Assembly (NCBI GenBank): GCA_965246835.1
Contig: CBDFFQ010000001.1
Coordinates: 1,116,001 to 1,180,000 of the forward strand
Direction: 5' to 3'
Origin: JANPPS01 sp965246835
GTDB lineage: Bacteria; Pseudomonadota; Alphaproteobacteria; Acetobacterales; Acetobacteraceae
Length of the DNA stretch: 64,000 nt
In this document: positions 7,928 through 16,313 of the stretch, one piece after another
Position numbering within the stretch: the first letter of the stretch is position 1
Layout: every line of letters begins with the position of its first letter
Notes under the pieces: generated by a model
Database searches by the model: none
Told to the model about the DNA's origin: nothing
Seen by the model: only the letters and a program-made list of their open reading frames with translations
Program-made: the position numbers and the translations under genes

Positions 7928-10738
7928 ATGGCCAAAAAGCTCAGCGTGTTCGACGCCGACTCGCCGCTGGGCCAGGGCCCATTCGTCTCGGACGGAACGG
8001 CCGCGGGCACGTTTTTACTAAAAGACGTGCTGACCCGGTTTTCCGGCAATTCCAACACCACACTGACCGGGTTCGGCCCCGTCGGCGCGGATCGGGCGGT
8101 GTTCGCAGCCTATACGGTCGCCAACCCCGACAGCCTCGGGCTGTATGTGACCGACGGCACCGTGGCAGGCACCATGCTGCTGAAGCCGATGGGCACGCCG
8201 CTCAACAAGAACTTTCAGGCCGTGGCGCTCGGCAACGGGACGGCGGTGGTGCAGCTCTCGACCTATAACGCCAGCGCCGGGAACACTGGTGCGATCCCGG
8301 TTCCGACCGACATCTGGGTAACGGATGGCACGGCGGCCGGCACCGTGCTGGTGAAGAGCATCCCCTATCTCGGCAGCTTCTACGCCACCGGCCTGACCTC
8401 GTTGGGCAATGGCCGCGCCGTGTTCACCGTGCCGGACACGCTGAACTCCACCCAGCTCTGGGTGACCGATGGCACGGCGTCCGGCACCGTCGCGATCGGC
8501 AGCGGCGCCGCCAGCATCTACGGCGCCGACAAGATCACGCCGCTCGGCAACGGGGCGGCAATGTTCAACTCCGGGCAGCAGGTTTGGGCCACCAACGGCA
8601 CCGCGGCCGGAACGGTGAAGATCGCGGATTTGATCGTGAGCAACTACGCCGCGATCGGGACCAGCCGGGCCGTGTTCTTCGGCTACAACACCCTGGCCTC
8701 CAAGACCGGCCTCTATGTCAGCGACGGCACGGCGGGCGGCACGTCGCTGCTGCAGGTGGTGGACTATCACGCCTTCACCCCGGTCACCGCGATCGGCAAT
8801 GGCCGGGCCGTGTTCTCCCGGCTCACCGACAAATACGTCACGGGCCTGCCAGCAGCCGCCGAGATCTACGTGACGGACGGCACGACGGCCGGGACCAGGC
8901 TGCTGGCCTCCATCCCAAACGCGGCCGCGCAGTTGGCGATCGGTTTCACCCCGCTCGGCAACGGCTCCTTCCTGTTCAACGCCAACACGCTGGCAGCCGG
9001 GGGCGAGCTTTGGATTTCGGACGGGACCACCGCAGGGACCGTGCTGGTCAAGGACATCCAGCCCGGCGCCAATGGCTCCGACCCCGCCAATATCATCGCG
9101 ATCGGCGATGGGTCCGCCCTGTTCGTAGCGAACAACTACACGAGCGGCGCCAATACCGGGAACGAGCTCTATGTCACCAACGGCACCGCGGCCGGCACGG
9201 CGCTGGTGAAGGACATCTATCCGGGATCGATCGGCTCGGCGCCCACGGCTTTCTTGACGCTCACGCCAGCGGGATCGGCGCCGTTCGTGTTCGCGATCAC
9301 GCCGCTCGATGCATCGAAACCGGATGGGACCGGCAACACGACGCCCTACACCTTCACCGTGACCCGCACCGGGGATGTGAGTGCGGCCGCCAGCGTCAGC
9401 TACAGCGCCGCCGGATCGGGCACCAACCCGGCGCCGGCCGGGCTGATCGTGAACCCGGTCGGCACCGTCGCCTTCGCGCCCGGCGCCGCCACGGCCGTGC
9501 TGACGATCAACCTGCAGGGCGCCACGATCACCTCGACAGAGACTTTCGCGGTCACTTTGGGCGGGGCGCCCGCGGGCGCGGCCACCGCGACGGCCACCGG
9601 CACCGTGCTGCCGACCGTGCCGGAGCCCAATTTCGACAAGCTGTTCGATGCGGTGTTCTACCTGGCGCGCAATCCGGACGTGCTGGCGGCCAAGGTCGAC
9701 GCCTACCTGCACTACCTCACGAGCGGCTGGAAGGAGGGCCGCGACCCCTCCGCGCTGTTCAGCACCAGCTATTATCTGAGCCACAACCCGGATGTCGCGA
9801 AGTCGGGCGTGAACCCGTTGCTGCAATTCGAGCAGGCGGGGTTCAAAGAGGGGCGTGACCCCTCGGCCGCGTTCAGCGTCACGGACTATTTGGCGGCCAA
9901 CCCGGATGTGAAGGCGGCCGGGGTCAACGCTTTGCTGCACTATGTGACGGCAGGACAGGCCGAGGGCCGCAAGGCGATCGCCCCGTCCGCCGGGCCATCC
10001 GATTCCGGCGTGGACGCGGCTGCCTACTACGCGGCCAACCCAGACGTGAGAAACGCCGGCATCGACCCGGCCGCGCATTACCATTCCAGCGGCTGGCACG
10101 AAGGCCGCAACCCGAATGCCTGGTTCGACACCAATTTCTACCTGACCCAGAACCCGGACGTGCGGGCGGCCGGGGTCGATCCGCTGACGCATTTCGAGAC
10201 GGTAGGCTGGAAGGAAGGCCGCGAACCGAGCCTGGTGTTCTCCGACGCGCAGTATCTGGCCGCCAATCCGGACGTGAAGGCGGCCGGGCTCAATCCGTTG
10301 CTGCACTATCTCTCGAGTGGCAAGACCGAGGGCCGGCTGGCGTTCCTGACGGGCAGCAAGGCGGCAACCGACCCGTTGGTGGATGCCGCGTATTACGACA
10401 AGCAGTTGGGCGCCACGCTGCTGCCCTCCGGCCTGGCGGCGGCACAGCAGGCGGCGGCGAGCTATGACAGCGTGGGCTGGCAGCGCGGGCTGAACCCCAA
10501 TGCGTTCTTCAACACGGCGTATTACCTCAGCCATAACCCGGACGTGGCGGCGGCGCATATCGATCCGTTGCTGCATTACGAGGTGAATGGCTGGCGGGAG
10601 GGCCGCGACCCCTCGGCGGCGTTCAGCACGGCGAAGTATCTGGCGGCGTATGCGGATGTGAAGGCGGCCGGGCTCAATCCGCTGGCGCATTTCCTGGTGA
10701 ATGGGCAGGCGGAGGGGCGGACGGCGTTTTCGGCATGA
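7928..10738 (+). CDS. Large repeat surface/secreted protein (TDGTAAGT and NPDV repeats)
   Basis: Protein of 936 residues with three zones. About residues 20-425 hold nine copies of an (S/T)(D/N)GTAAGT-type repeat, spaced roughly 45-55 residues apart and often followed by LVK, resembling hyalin/ELWVTDGT-type beta-propeller repeats of bacterial surface proteins. About 455-565 resembles a Calx-beta domain (YTFTVTRTGDVSAAASVSYS). About 570-936 hold nine roughly 40-residue units of the form YLAxNPDVxxAGxxPLxHYxxxGWxEGRDPS. There is no N-terminal Sec signal (MAKKLSVFDADSPLG), so export, if any, may be by type I secretion; no RTX motifs or ABC exporter genes are seen nearby. The start has GAGG nearby. 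It stands alone, between NRAMP and vapBC. Confidence 0.8.
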   Translation: MAKKLSVFDADSPLGQGPFVSDGTAAGTFLLKDVLTRFSGNSNTTLTGFGPVGADRAVFAAYTVANPDSLGLYVTDGTVAGTMLLKPMGTPLNKNFQAVALGNGTAVVQLSTYNASAGNTGAIPVPTDIWVTDGTAAGTVLVKSIPYLGSFYATGLTSLGNGRAVFTVPDTLNSTQLWVTDGTASGTVAIGSGAASIYGADKITPLGNGAAMFNSGQQVWATNGTAAGTVKIADLIVSNYAAIGTSRAVFFGYNTLASKTGLYVSDGTAGGTSLLQVVDYHAFTPVTAIGNGRAVFSRLTDKYVTGLPAAAEIYVTDGTTAGTRLLASIPNAAAQLAIGFTPLGNGSFLFNANTLAAGGELWISDGTTAGTVLVKDIQPGANGSDPANIIAIGDGSALFVANNYTSGANTGNELYVTNGTAAGTALVKDIYPGSIGSAPTAFLTLTPAGSAPFVFAITPLDASKPDGTGNTTPYTFTVTRTGDVSAAASVSYSAAGSGTNPAPAGLIVNPVGTVAFAPGAATAVLTINLQGATITSTETFAVTLGGAPAGAATATATGTVLPTVPEPNFDKLFDAVFYLARNPDVLAAKVDAYLHYLTSGWKEGRDPSALFSTSYYLSHNPDVAKSGVNPLLQFEQAGFKEGRDPSAAFSVTDYLAANPDVKAAGVNALLHYVTAGQAEGRKAIAPSAGPSDSGVDAAAYYAANPDVRNAGIDPAAHYHSSGWHEGRNPNAWFDTNFYLTQNPDVRAAGVDPLTHFETVGWKEGREPSLVFSDAQYLAANPDVKAAGLNPLLHYLSSGKTEGRLAFLTGSKAATDPLVDAAYYDKQLGATLLPSGLAAAQQAAASYDSVGWQRGLNPNAFFNTAYYLSHNPDVAAAHIDPLLHYEVNGWREGRDPSAAFSTAKYLAAYADVKAAGLNPLAHFLVNGQAEGRTAFSA
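7985..9200 (+). repeat. Nine-copy TDGTAAGT protein repeat region
   Basis: Coding repeats translated as SDGTAAGT, TDGTVAGT, TDGTAAGT, TDGTASGT, TNGTAAGT, SDGTAGGT, TDGTTAGT, SDGTTAGT and TNGTAAGT, at roughly 45-55 residue intervals. Between them recur LGNGxAVF-type strands (for example LGNGRAVFTV, IGNGRAVFSR), which suggests one propeller blade per unit. Confidence 0.7.
9640..10735 (+). repeat. Nine-copy YLAxNPDV...EGR protein repeat region
   Basis: Nine units of about 40 codons, for example VFYLARNPDVLAAKVDAYL, YYLSHNPDVAKSGVN and QYLAANPDVKAAGLN, each closing with GWKEGRDPSAxF or a variant. The seventh unit (about 10370-10500) is degenerate and lacks NPDV. One further unit of the same type lies in the glycosyltransferase at about 43400-43520. 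Confidence 0.75.
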
Positions 10739-10758
10739 AGCCTGTTGGAAAGACCAGA

Positions 10759-10785
10759 ATGGGATATCAAGGGGTGGTATCCCAT
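10759..10785. promoter_or_regulatory. Inverted repeat upstream of vapB (probable operator)
   Basis: ATGGGATA and TATCCCAT form perfect 8-base arms separated by 11 bases, and end 8 bases before the vapB GTG start. VapB/AbrB-type antitoxins autoregulate by binding such palindromes over their own promoter. The repeat is directly visible; its operator role is inference. Confidence 0.6.
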
Positions 10786-10793
10786 GAGGTCCC

Positions 10794-11012
10794 GTGAAGG
10801 TAACTCCCCTCTTCCGAACCAACCGGTCCCAGGCGGTCCGGATTCCGAAGGAGCTGGCTTTCGGGCCCGGGATCCATGAGGTCGCTGTCGTGCGGGAGGT
10901 TGCTCGCTTGCTGATCACACCGGCGGATGCGGCATGGGACGAGTTCTTCGACCGCCCCGGCATCGACGTCGAACGCGGGCCGCAACTCGGTCAGGATCGT
11001 GAGCCCTTCTGA
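10794..11012 (+). CDS. vapB: VapB-type antitoxin (AbrB/SpoVT fold)
   Basis: Antitoxin of 72 residues. The N-terminal swapped-hairpin DNA-binding domain is shown by LFRTNRSQAVRIPKELAF, the usual VapB/MvpT signature. The C-terminal part (ITPADAAWDEFFDRPGIDVE) is the toxin-neutralising tail. It starts with GTG directly after the palindrome at 10759-10785, and its stop is immediately followed by the vapC start. It should neutralise the PIN toxin downstream and repress the operon together with it. Confidence 0.85.
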   Translation: MKVTPLFRTNRSQAVRIPKELAFGPGIHEVAVVREVARLLITPADAAWDEFFDRPGIDVERGPQLGQDREPF

Positions 11013-11399
11013 GTGCTGCGCACGATGCTGGATACGAATCTGTGTATCCGCGTTCTGTGGGACCGGCCGACGGCGCTACGGTCCCGGTTCAATGCCGAGG
11101 CCGGCACGATGGCGCTCTCGACGATCGTGCTGTTCGAACTGATGCACGGCGCCGAAAAGTCAAATCGCCCGGCCGAAAACCGACGCGAGGTGGAGCGTCT
11201 GACATCCAGGCTCGAGGTGCTGACTTTCGGCTCTGATGCCGCCGCCCATGCAGCCGACATCAGAGCAGCCCTAGAGCGGCGAGGCCAAGGCATCGATGCA
11301 TATGACGTGCTGATCGCCGGTCATGCCCGCAGCCATGGCTTGATCGTTGTCACGGGCAATCTGGGCGAGGTTCAAGCGGGTGGATGGGTTGCGCTGTGA
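11013..11399 (+). CDS. vapC: VapC-type PIN-domain toxin ribonuclease
   Basis: PIN-domain endoribonuclease of 128 residues, of the enteric VapC class that cuts initiator tRNA. Acidic residues are visible in TMLDTNLCIRVL, LFELMHGAEKS and GIDAYDVLIAGHARS, matching three of the usual catalytic positions. The C-terminus is shortened and altered: after LIVVTGN the usual NTREFERVxGLRxEDW-type ending is replaced by LGEVQAGGWVAL, which may weaken or alter activity. The GTG start abuts the vapB stop. A palindromic MITE-like element begins 43 bases after its end. Confidence 0.85.
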   Translation: MLRTMLDTNLCIRVLWDRPTALRSRFNAEAGTMALSTIVLFELMHGAEKSNRPAENRREVERLTSRLEVLTFGSDAAAHAADIRAALERRGQGIDAYDVLIAGHARSHGLIVVTGNLGEVQAGGWVAL

Positions 11400-11442
11400 A
11401 GACTGGCTGACCTGACGCCGAAGCCTGGCGTCCGTAGATCCC

Positions 11443-11527
11443 GTCATTGCGAGCGAAGCGAAGCAATCCAGGGGCAACGAGGGCGCTTTTGGCCCCTGGA
11501 TTGCTTCGCCAAGCGGCTCGCAATGAC
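11443..11527. repeat. REP/MITE-like long palindromic element
   Basis: An imperfect inverted repeat of about 85 bases: outer arms GTCATTGCGAGC (11443-11454) and GCTCGCAATGAC (11516-11527), inner arms GAAGCAATCCAGGGGC and GCCCCTGGATTGCTTC around a short loop. This TCATTGCGAGCGAAGC-type element is common in alphaproteobacterial genomes. It could fold into a long hairpin in RNA and end the vapBC transcript. Confidence 0.8.
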
Positions 11528-11568
11528 AGGTCTGGGGCAGGTCTCGGCGCCTGAGCTCCGGTAATAGT

Positions 11569-11787
11569 CTAGTCTGGATCGGTTTCGGCGTGGTAGTCGG
11601 GGACGTTCCCCGCGAGCAGCATGTCGCCGCGGACCGTGGCGTATGGCGTGCCCTTCTTGATAGTGTTGAAGGCGAGCCGGCCGGGTAGCGGCTTTTGCGC
11701 GGTCTGTGCCGCTGCAGGCGTGAGCGCGACGCAAATCAGCAACCCGGCCAGCGAACGACCAAGCATTCCGGTCAGTCGTCGCCCCAT
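11569..11787 (-). CDS. Small secreted hypothetical protein
   Basis: Protein of 72 residues. Residues 1-27 form a Sec signal peptide (RRLTGMLGRSLAGLLICVAL, then TPAAAQ with an Ala-x-Ala-type cleavage site). The mature part, about 45 residues, is unfamiliar and ends NVPDYHAETDPD. The ATG shares one base with the gltX stop (TGATG), making it the last gene of the six-gene operon. No paralogue or family is recognised. The start is well supported by the signal peptide and the overlap. Confidence 0.65.
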   Translation of the reverse strand: MGRRLTGMLGRSLAGLLICVALTPAAAQTAQKPLPGRLAFNTIKKGTPYATVRGDMLLAGNVPDYHAETDPD

Positions 11788-13118
11788 CAAGCCGCCGCCA
11801 GCTTCAACCGCAACGCCGCCCGCTCCCGCCCCATCAGCGGCAGCAAGTCCCGCAGCTCCGGCCCATGATCCTCCCCGGTCAACGCCAGGCGCAGCGGCAA
11901 GAACAGCTTCTTGCCCTTCCGGCCCGAGGCCGTCTTCAACGCATCGGTCCATTCGGGCCAGATCTCGTTGGACCACGGCTCTGGCGGCAACGCCTCCAGC
12001 GCCTGGTGCAGGAACTCCTCCTCCCCCTCCACCACCGGCGGCACGATGGTGCCGGAGACCACGTCCCACCAGCCGCGCGCCTCGTTCAGCAAATCCAGAT
12101 TGCCGCGGATCGCGAGCCAGAAGGCCGGGGTGGCGCCGGGGGGCAGGCGGTCCTGCACCGCCTCGAACGGCAGCGATTGCAGCACCCGGCGGTTCAGCGC
12201 CAGCAGCTGCCGCGCATCGAACCGGGCGCTGCTGTGGCTGACATGGCTGAGGTCGTAGGTCGCCGCCAGTTCGTCCGGCGGCAGCGCCACGGGATCGTCA
12301 CTGGAGCCGAGCCGGGCCAGATACCCGGTCAGCGCCGCGGGCTCGATCCCGTCGCCGCGCAGGCTGCGCAAACTCAAGCCGCCGATCCGCTTCGACAGCT
12401 TGCCGCCATCCTGATCGACCAGCAGCGGCAGGTGCGCGAACCGCAGGTTCTTATGCCGGCCACCCAGCGCCGCGTAGATGTCGATCTGGATGCCGGTATT
12501 CGTTACGTGATCCTCGCCGCGCACGATATGCGTGATGCCGCTTTCCAGATCATCGACCACGGACGTGAAAGTATAGAGATGCGTGCCGTCGGCGCGGATC
12601 AGCACCGGGTCGGAAATGGCCGAGAGTTTGACCGTGCGGGCGCCCAGCACCATGTCCCCCCACTCGGCCGGGTAGCCGGACAGCAGGAAGCGCCAATGCG
12701 GCCGCTTGCCGTTGGCCTCGGCCTGCGCGCGCTGCTCGGGCGTCAGCTTCAACATCGCGCGGTCGTAGATCGGGGGCTGGTGGCGCTTGGTGCGCAGCTC
12801 GCGCTTGGCGGCCAGCTCCTCCTCGCTCTCGAAGCAGGGATATAGCCGGCCCGACGCCTTCAGCTTCTCGGCGGCGGCCTCATACAAAGCGGTGCGGTCG
12901 GCCTGGCGATACTCCTCGTCCCAGGCGAGACCGAGCCATTTCAGATCATACCGGATCGCGTCCTCGTATTCCGGCTTGCTGCGCTCCTGGTCGGTGTCAT
13001 CGAGGCGGAGCAGGAAATGACCGCCGTGACGCCGGGCCAGCAGGTAGTTGGCGAGCGCCACGCGCGCATTGCCCACATGGAGCAGGCCGGTCGGGCTCGG
13101 GGCGAAGCGGAGTTTCAT
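11787..13118 (-). CDS. gltX: Glutamyl-tRNA synthetase
   Basis: Class I synthetase of 443 residues. It begins MKLRFAPSPTGLLHVGNARV, where HVGN is the HIGH-type motif. The class Ic contacts LLRLDDTDQERS and ITHIVRGEDHVTNT follow, and GGKLSKRIG is the KMSKS-type loop. The size and divergent C-terminal anticodon domain fit the second GluRS type (GltX2-like) of alphaproteobacteria, which may charge only tRNA-Gln or tRNA-Glu; this cannot be settled by reading. The start overlaps the stop of the upstream 126-residue gene (ATGA), and the stop overlaps the downstream secreted protein. Confidence 0.93.
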   Translation of the reverse strand: MKLRFAPSPTGLLHVGNARVALANYLLARRHGGHFLLRLDDTDQERSKPEYEDAIRYDLKWLGLAWDEEYRQADRTALYEAAAEKLKASGRLYPCFESEEELAAKRELRTKRHQPPIYDRAMLKLTPEQRAQAEANGKRPHWRFLLSGYPAEWGDMVLGARTVKLSAISDPVLIRADGTHLYTFTSVVDDLESGITHIVRGEDHVTNTGIQIDIYAALGGRHKNLRFAHLPLLVDQDGGKLSKRIGGLSLRSLRGDGIEPAALTGYLARLGSSDDPVALPPDELAATYDLSHVSHSSARFDARQLLALNRRVLQSLPFEAVQDRLPPGATPAFWLAIRGNLDLLNEARGWWDVVSGTIVPPVVEGEEEFLHQALEALPPEPWSNEIWPEWTDALKTASGRKGKKLFLPLRLALTGEDHGPELRDLLPLMGRERAALRLKLAAA

Positions 13119-13495
13119 GCCTCGTCCTCTGGCGTACCGACCAGGCGCGGGTCGATGCTGCGCCAATCCCTGTCGGCCTTCGCGGCACGGCGCGCGGCGA
13201 AATCTGGCAGCTCCGGCGCGCTGCGCCAGCCCGCCGGCCCGGCCTCCAGCACCTCGGCGTCCTCACCATAGGCGAACCAGGCGTCCAGCACCGCCTTCGC
13301 CTCCATCCCCTGCGCCCGGCACCGCTCCATGCTGTCCCGCACATAGCGCCGGGCGAACAGGTTGGCGTGGTCGAGGCTCAGGAAGCCCTTGATGTCCTCG
13401 ACAATGTTGTCCTCGGCGCCACCGGAAAGATCGAGGATGCGGACGCGCCAGCCATCGTTGGGCACGCCCCGTTCAGGCACTGGCGGCTCGTTCAA
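13115..13495 (-). CDS. Conserved hypothetical protein between nadE and gltX
   Basis: Soluble protein of 126 residues, without membrane segments or recognised motifs. It has a core DGWRVRILDLSGG, then LSLDHANLFARRYVRDSMER and AVLDAWFAYGEDAEV, and a charged C-terminus. The start appears to be TTG at 13495, overlapping the nadE stop (TTGA); a GTG six codons in is an alternative. The stop overlaps the gltX start. Its place inside a tightly coupled operon argues it is a real gene. Function is unknown. Confidence 0.7.
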   Translation of the reverse strand: MNEPPVPERGVPNDGWRVRILDLSGGAEDNIVEDIKGFLSLDHANLFARRYVRDSMERCRAQGMEAKAVLDAWFAYGEDAEVLEAGPAGWRSAPELPDFAARRAAKADRDWRSIDPRLVGTPEDEA

Positions 13496-15153
13496 GCGAC
13501 AAGCTCCGTAAAGCCGTTGGTGATCGGGTAGCGGCGGTCGCGGCCGAAGGCGCGGGGGGTGATCTTCACACCGGGGGGCGCCTGCCGCCGCTTGTATTCG
13601 GCGCGGTCTAGCATCCGCCAGACGCGCAGCACCGTCGCCCGGTCATGCCCGGCTGCCACCAGCGCATCCACGGACCCCTCCCCCTCGACCAGGCCGTGCA
13701 GGATGGCATCGAGGTCTTCGTAGGGCGGCAGGCTGTCCTGGTCGGTCTGGCCGTGCTTCAGCTCGGCGGAGGGCGGCTTGGTGATGACGCGCTCCGGCAT
13801 CACGGGGCCATCCGGGCCGAGGGCGCCGGGCGGGCGATGCGCGTTGCGCCAGCGGCACAGCGCGAAGACGGTGGTCTTATACACGTCCTTCAGCACGGAA
13901 TACCCGCCGCACATGTCGCCATAGAGTGTCGCGTAGCCGACCGACATCTCGCTCTTGTTGCCCGTGGTCAGCACCATGTCCCCGAACTTGTTGCTCATCG
14001 CCATCAACAGCAGGCCGCGGGTCCTGGACTGGATGTTTTCTTCCGTGATGTCGGATTGCCGCCCGTGGAACAGCGGCGCCAGGGCTTCGGTGACCGCGTC
14101 GGTCGCTGGGGTGATGGGCACGGTGTCGCATCGTATGGCCAGCAGGCGAGCGCATTCGGCGGCGTCTTCGAGGCTGTGGGTGCTGGTGTAGGGACTGGGC
14201 AGCATGACCGCGCGAACCTGCCCGGCGCCCAAAGCGTCCACGGCGATGGCCGCGCTGATGGCGCTGTCGATGCCGCCGCTGAGGCCCAGCAACACGCCCG
14301 GAAAGCGGTTCTTGCGCACGTAGTCGCGCAAGCCGAGCGTCAGGCAGCGATAGATCAGGTCCAGCCGATCCGGCTCCGGCGGCAAGGTCTGTTGCACGCA
14401 GCTCACATGCCCATCCTCCCGCCGCCACTCGGTCAGCGTCAGCGCCTCCTGGAAATACGGCATCTGCACCGCGAGGCTGCGATCCCGGTTCAGCACGAAA
14501 CTGGCGCCGTCGAACACCAGCTCGTCCTGGCCCGCGACCTGCGCCAGGAACACGAAGGGCAGCCCGGTCTCCACCACGCGGGACACGCCGAGCGCCACCC
14601 GCCGCGCCTGCTTGCCGTCCTCGAACGGGGAGCCGTTGATGCTGAGCAGCAGCTCGGCCCCGGTCTCGGCCAGGCCCTCCGACACCGCCGGCAGCCAGAA
14701 ATCCTCGCAGACCATGAGGCCCAGGCGCCAGCCGCGGAACGCCACCGGCCCCGGGCTCGGCCCGGCGTCGAACACCCGCTTTTCGTCGAACACGCCGTAA
14801 TTCGGCAATTCGTGCTTGGCCCGCCGGGCCAGGATCTTGCCGCCCTCCAGCACATACGCCGCGTTGAACAACTTGTCCCCGTCCCGCCACGGCCCGCCCA
14901 CGATCAGGCCCGGGCCGCCATCCGCGGTGTCGGTCGCCAGATCCTGGATCGCGGCCTCGCACAGATCGACGAAGGCGGGCTTGCGCACGAGGTCCTCGGG
15001 CGGGTAGCCGCCGACGCTGAACTCCGGCGTCACCACCAGATCGGCCCCCAACGAAGCGGCTTCGGCGCGGGCCTGGCGAATGCGGGCGACGTTGGCGGTC
15101 ACCTGGCCCAGATGCGTGTCGATCTGGGCGAGGGCGATTTTGAGCGTGTCCAT
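13492..15153 (-). CDS. nadE: Glutamine-dependent NAD+ synthetase
   Basis: Protein of 553 residues catalysing the last step of NAD synthesis, amidating nicotinate adenine dinucleotide with glutamine. The N-terminal nitrilase-type glutaminase (1-260) shows the Glu-Lys-Cys triad regions TPEFSVGGYPPEDLV, KHELPNYGVFDEKRV and LMVCEDFWLP. The C-terminal synthetase shows the PP-loop LLGLSGGIDSAISAA and GNKSEMSVGYATLYGDMCGG. Its ATG shares one base with the pncB stop, so nicotinate salvage and NAD synthesis are coupled. Identification is secure. Confidence 0.97.
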   Translation of the reverse strand: MDTLKIALAQIDTHLGQVTANVARIRQARAEAASLGADLVVTPEFSVGGYPPEDLVRKPAFVDLCEAAIQDLATDTADGGPGLIVGGPWRDGDKLFNAAYVLEGGKILARRAKHELPNYGVFDEKRVFDAGPSPGPVAFRGWRLGLMVCEDFWLPAVSEGLAETGAELLLSINGSPFEDGKQARRVALGVSRVVETGLPFVFLAQVAGQDELVFDGASFVLNRDRSLAVQMPYFQEALTLTEWRREDGHVSCVQQTLPPEPDRLDLIYRCLTLGLRDYVRKNRFPGVLLGLSGGIDSAISAAIAVDALGAGQVRAVMLPSPYTSTHSLEDAAECARLLAIRCDTVPITPATDAVTEALAPLFHGRQSDITEENIQSRTRGLLLMAMSNKFGDMVLTTGNKSEMSVGYATLYGDMCGGYSVLKDVYKTTVFALCRWRNAHRPPGALGPDGPVMPERVITKPPSAELKHGQTDQDSLPPYEDLDAILHGLVEGEGSVDALVAAGHDRATVLRVWRMLDRAEYKRRQAPPGVKITPRAFGRDRRYPITNGFTELVA

Positions 15154-16313
15154 CAGGCAGATTTGGCCTGCAGCGTCGGCGTTTCAACGCGGCGGTCCTG
15201 GCTCGCGCGCAGCAGGAACTCACGCCCGACCTTCACCCGGGCCTCCCCGCCATAGTCCACGATATCGGCGGTGGCGTAGGTTTCGTGCCAATCGTCGGGG
15301 ATGAAGCTGCCGGTGCCCACCACGTCGATCGGCGCCCGCGTATCGGCCATCACCCGGCATTTCGCCACGCCGAAACCGGAACTGGCCACGATCTTCACCT
15401 GGGCGAACCCGGCATCGTCCAGCGCCTCCCGCATCCGCCAGATCGCCGCCGCGGACACGCCGGTGCCGACAAGGTGCCGCAATTCGAGGTCCGACCGGTA
15501 ATGCCGGATGGCGCCCGGCGAGTGGCGCTCCAGCACGGCGTAGCTCTCCTGCGGGTCCAGCCCCTCGAGATAGCGGCCGCCATGGGTGTCGAGCCGCACG
15601 GATAGCCGGCCCTGCGCGGCGAGGTCGTGGAAGCGGCGGCAGACCTCGAGCCCATCGGTGATTTCCCGGCCAAAGAAATCGGTGAGCACCGTCAGGTTCT
15701 CGTCCGGGCAGGTCTCGTGGAACATCTCGGCCGCGCGCACCGTGGACCCGGCGTAGCCGATGAGCGCGTGCGGCATCGTGCCGCGGCCTTTGGTGCCGCC
15801 GAAATAGGGCGCCGCCAGGTCCGACGAGGTGCCGGTGAAGCCCCGCGCGCCCTCTTTCTTCGCGGCTGCGCTGCCGACGGAGGCGGCGTAGCCCATCATC
15901 CGCTGCATCTCGGCGCCAGCGCAGTGCCGGGCCTCCATGGCGAGGAAGGCCGCTTCCGGCAGGGCGGCACACATCTGATAGGCGTTGTGGGCTGCTACGC
16001 AGGCAGCGCCGAGCTTCTGCAGGAACAGCGTCTCGCAATCGGCCAAGGCATGGAAGCTGCCGGAGATGTAGACGATGGGCTCGCCGGCGCCGACCCAGGT
16101 GCCCTCGGCGTGCACCAGGTCCAGCTCGAACGTCACGCCCCGTTCGGCGGCCACGGCGCAGAGCCAGTCCAGCATCAGCCGCGGCGCGGAGATCACGGGG
16201 CGGCGGAGGAAGACGGCGTAGGTGACGTGCTTGTCCCCGAAGCGGCCGACGATCTCGCGGGTGCGGTTGAAATAGGCGTCGGTGCGGTTGGCGATGTCCT
16301 CATCGATCGTCAT
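15153..16313 (-). CDS. pncB: Nicotinate phosphoribosyltransferase
   Basis: Enzyme of 386 residues converting nicotinate and PRPP to nicotinate mononucleotide, the entry of the Preiss-Handler route. The opening TDAYFNRTREIVGRFGDKHV resembles the short bacterial NAPRTase group. Family-like segments include RHCAGAEMQRMMGYAASVGS, FTGTSSDLAAPYFGG and GTMPHALIGYAGSTV. VDVVGTGSFIPDD-like C-terminal text (PIDVVGTGSFIPDD) is also typical. The start overlaps the DAHP synthase stop (ATGA), and the stop shares a base with nadE. The open frame runs much further upstream, but that part is antiparallel-frame noise over the DAHP synthase gene. Confidence 0.92.
   Translation of the reverse strand: MTIDEDIANRTDAYFNRTREIVGRFGDKHVTYAVFLRRPVISAPRLMLDWLCAVAAERGVTFELDLVHAEGTWVGAGEPIVYISGSFHALADCETLFLQKLGAACVAAHNAYQMCAALPEAAFLAMEARHCAGAEMQRMMGYAASVGSAAAKKEGARGFTGTSSDLAAPYFGGTKGRGTMPHALIGYAGSTVRAAEMFHETCPDENLTVLTDFFGREITDGLEVCRRFHDLAAQGRLSVRLDTHGGRYLEGLDPQESYAVLERHSPGAIRHYRSDLELRHLVGTGVSAAAIWRMREALDDAGFAQVKIVASSGFGVAKCRVMADTRAPIDVVGTGSFIPDDWHETYATADIVDYGGEARVKVGREFLLRASQDRRVETPTLQAKSA

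Noticed and set aside
7928..10963. Very long open frames on the minus strand over the repeat protein
   Set aside because: High GC makes antisense frames long. The plus frame has clear repeats, an SD and a start, while the minus frame shows only Arg/Gly/Ala-rich noise.
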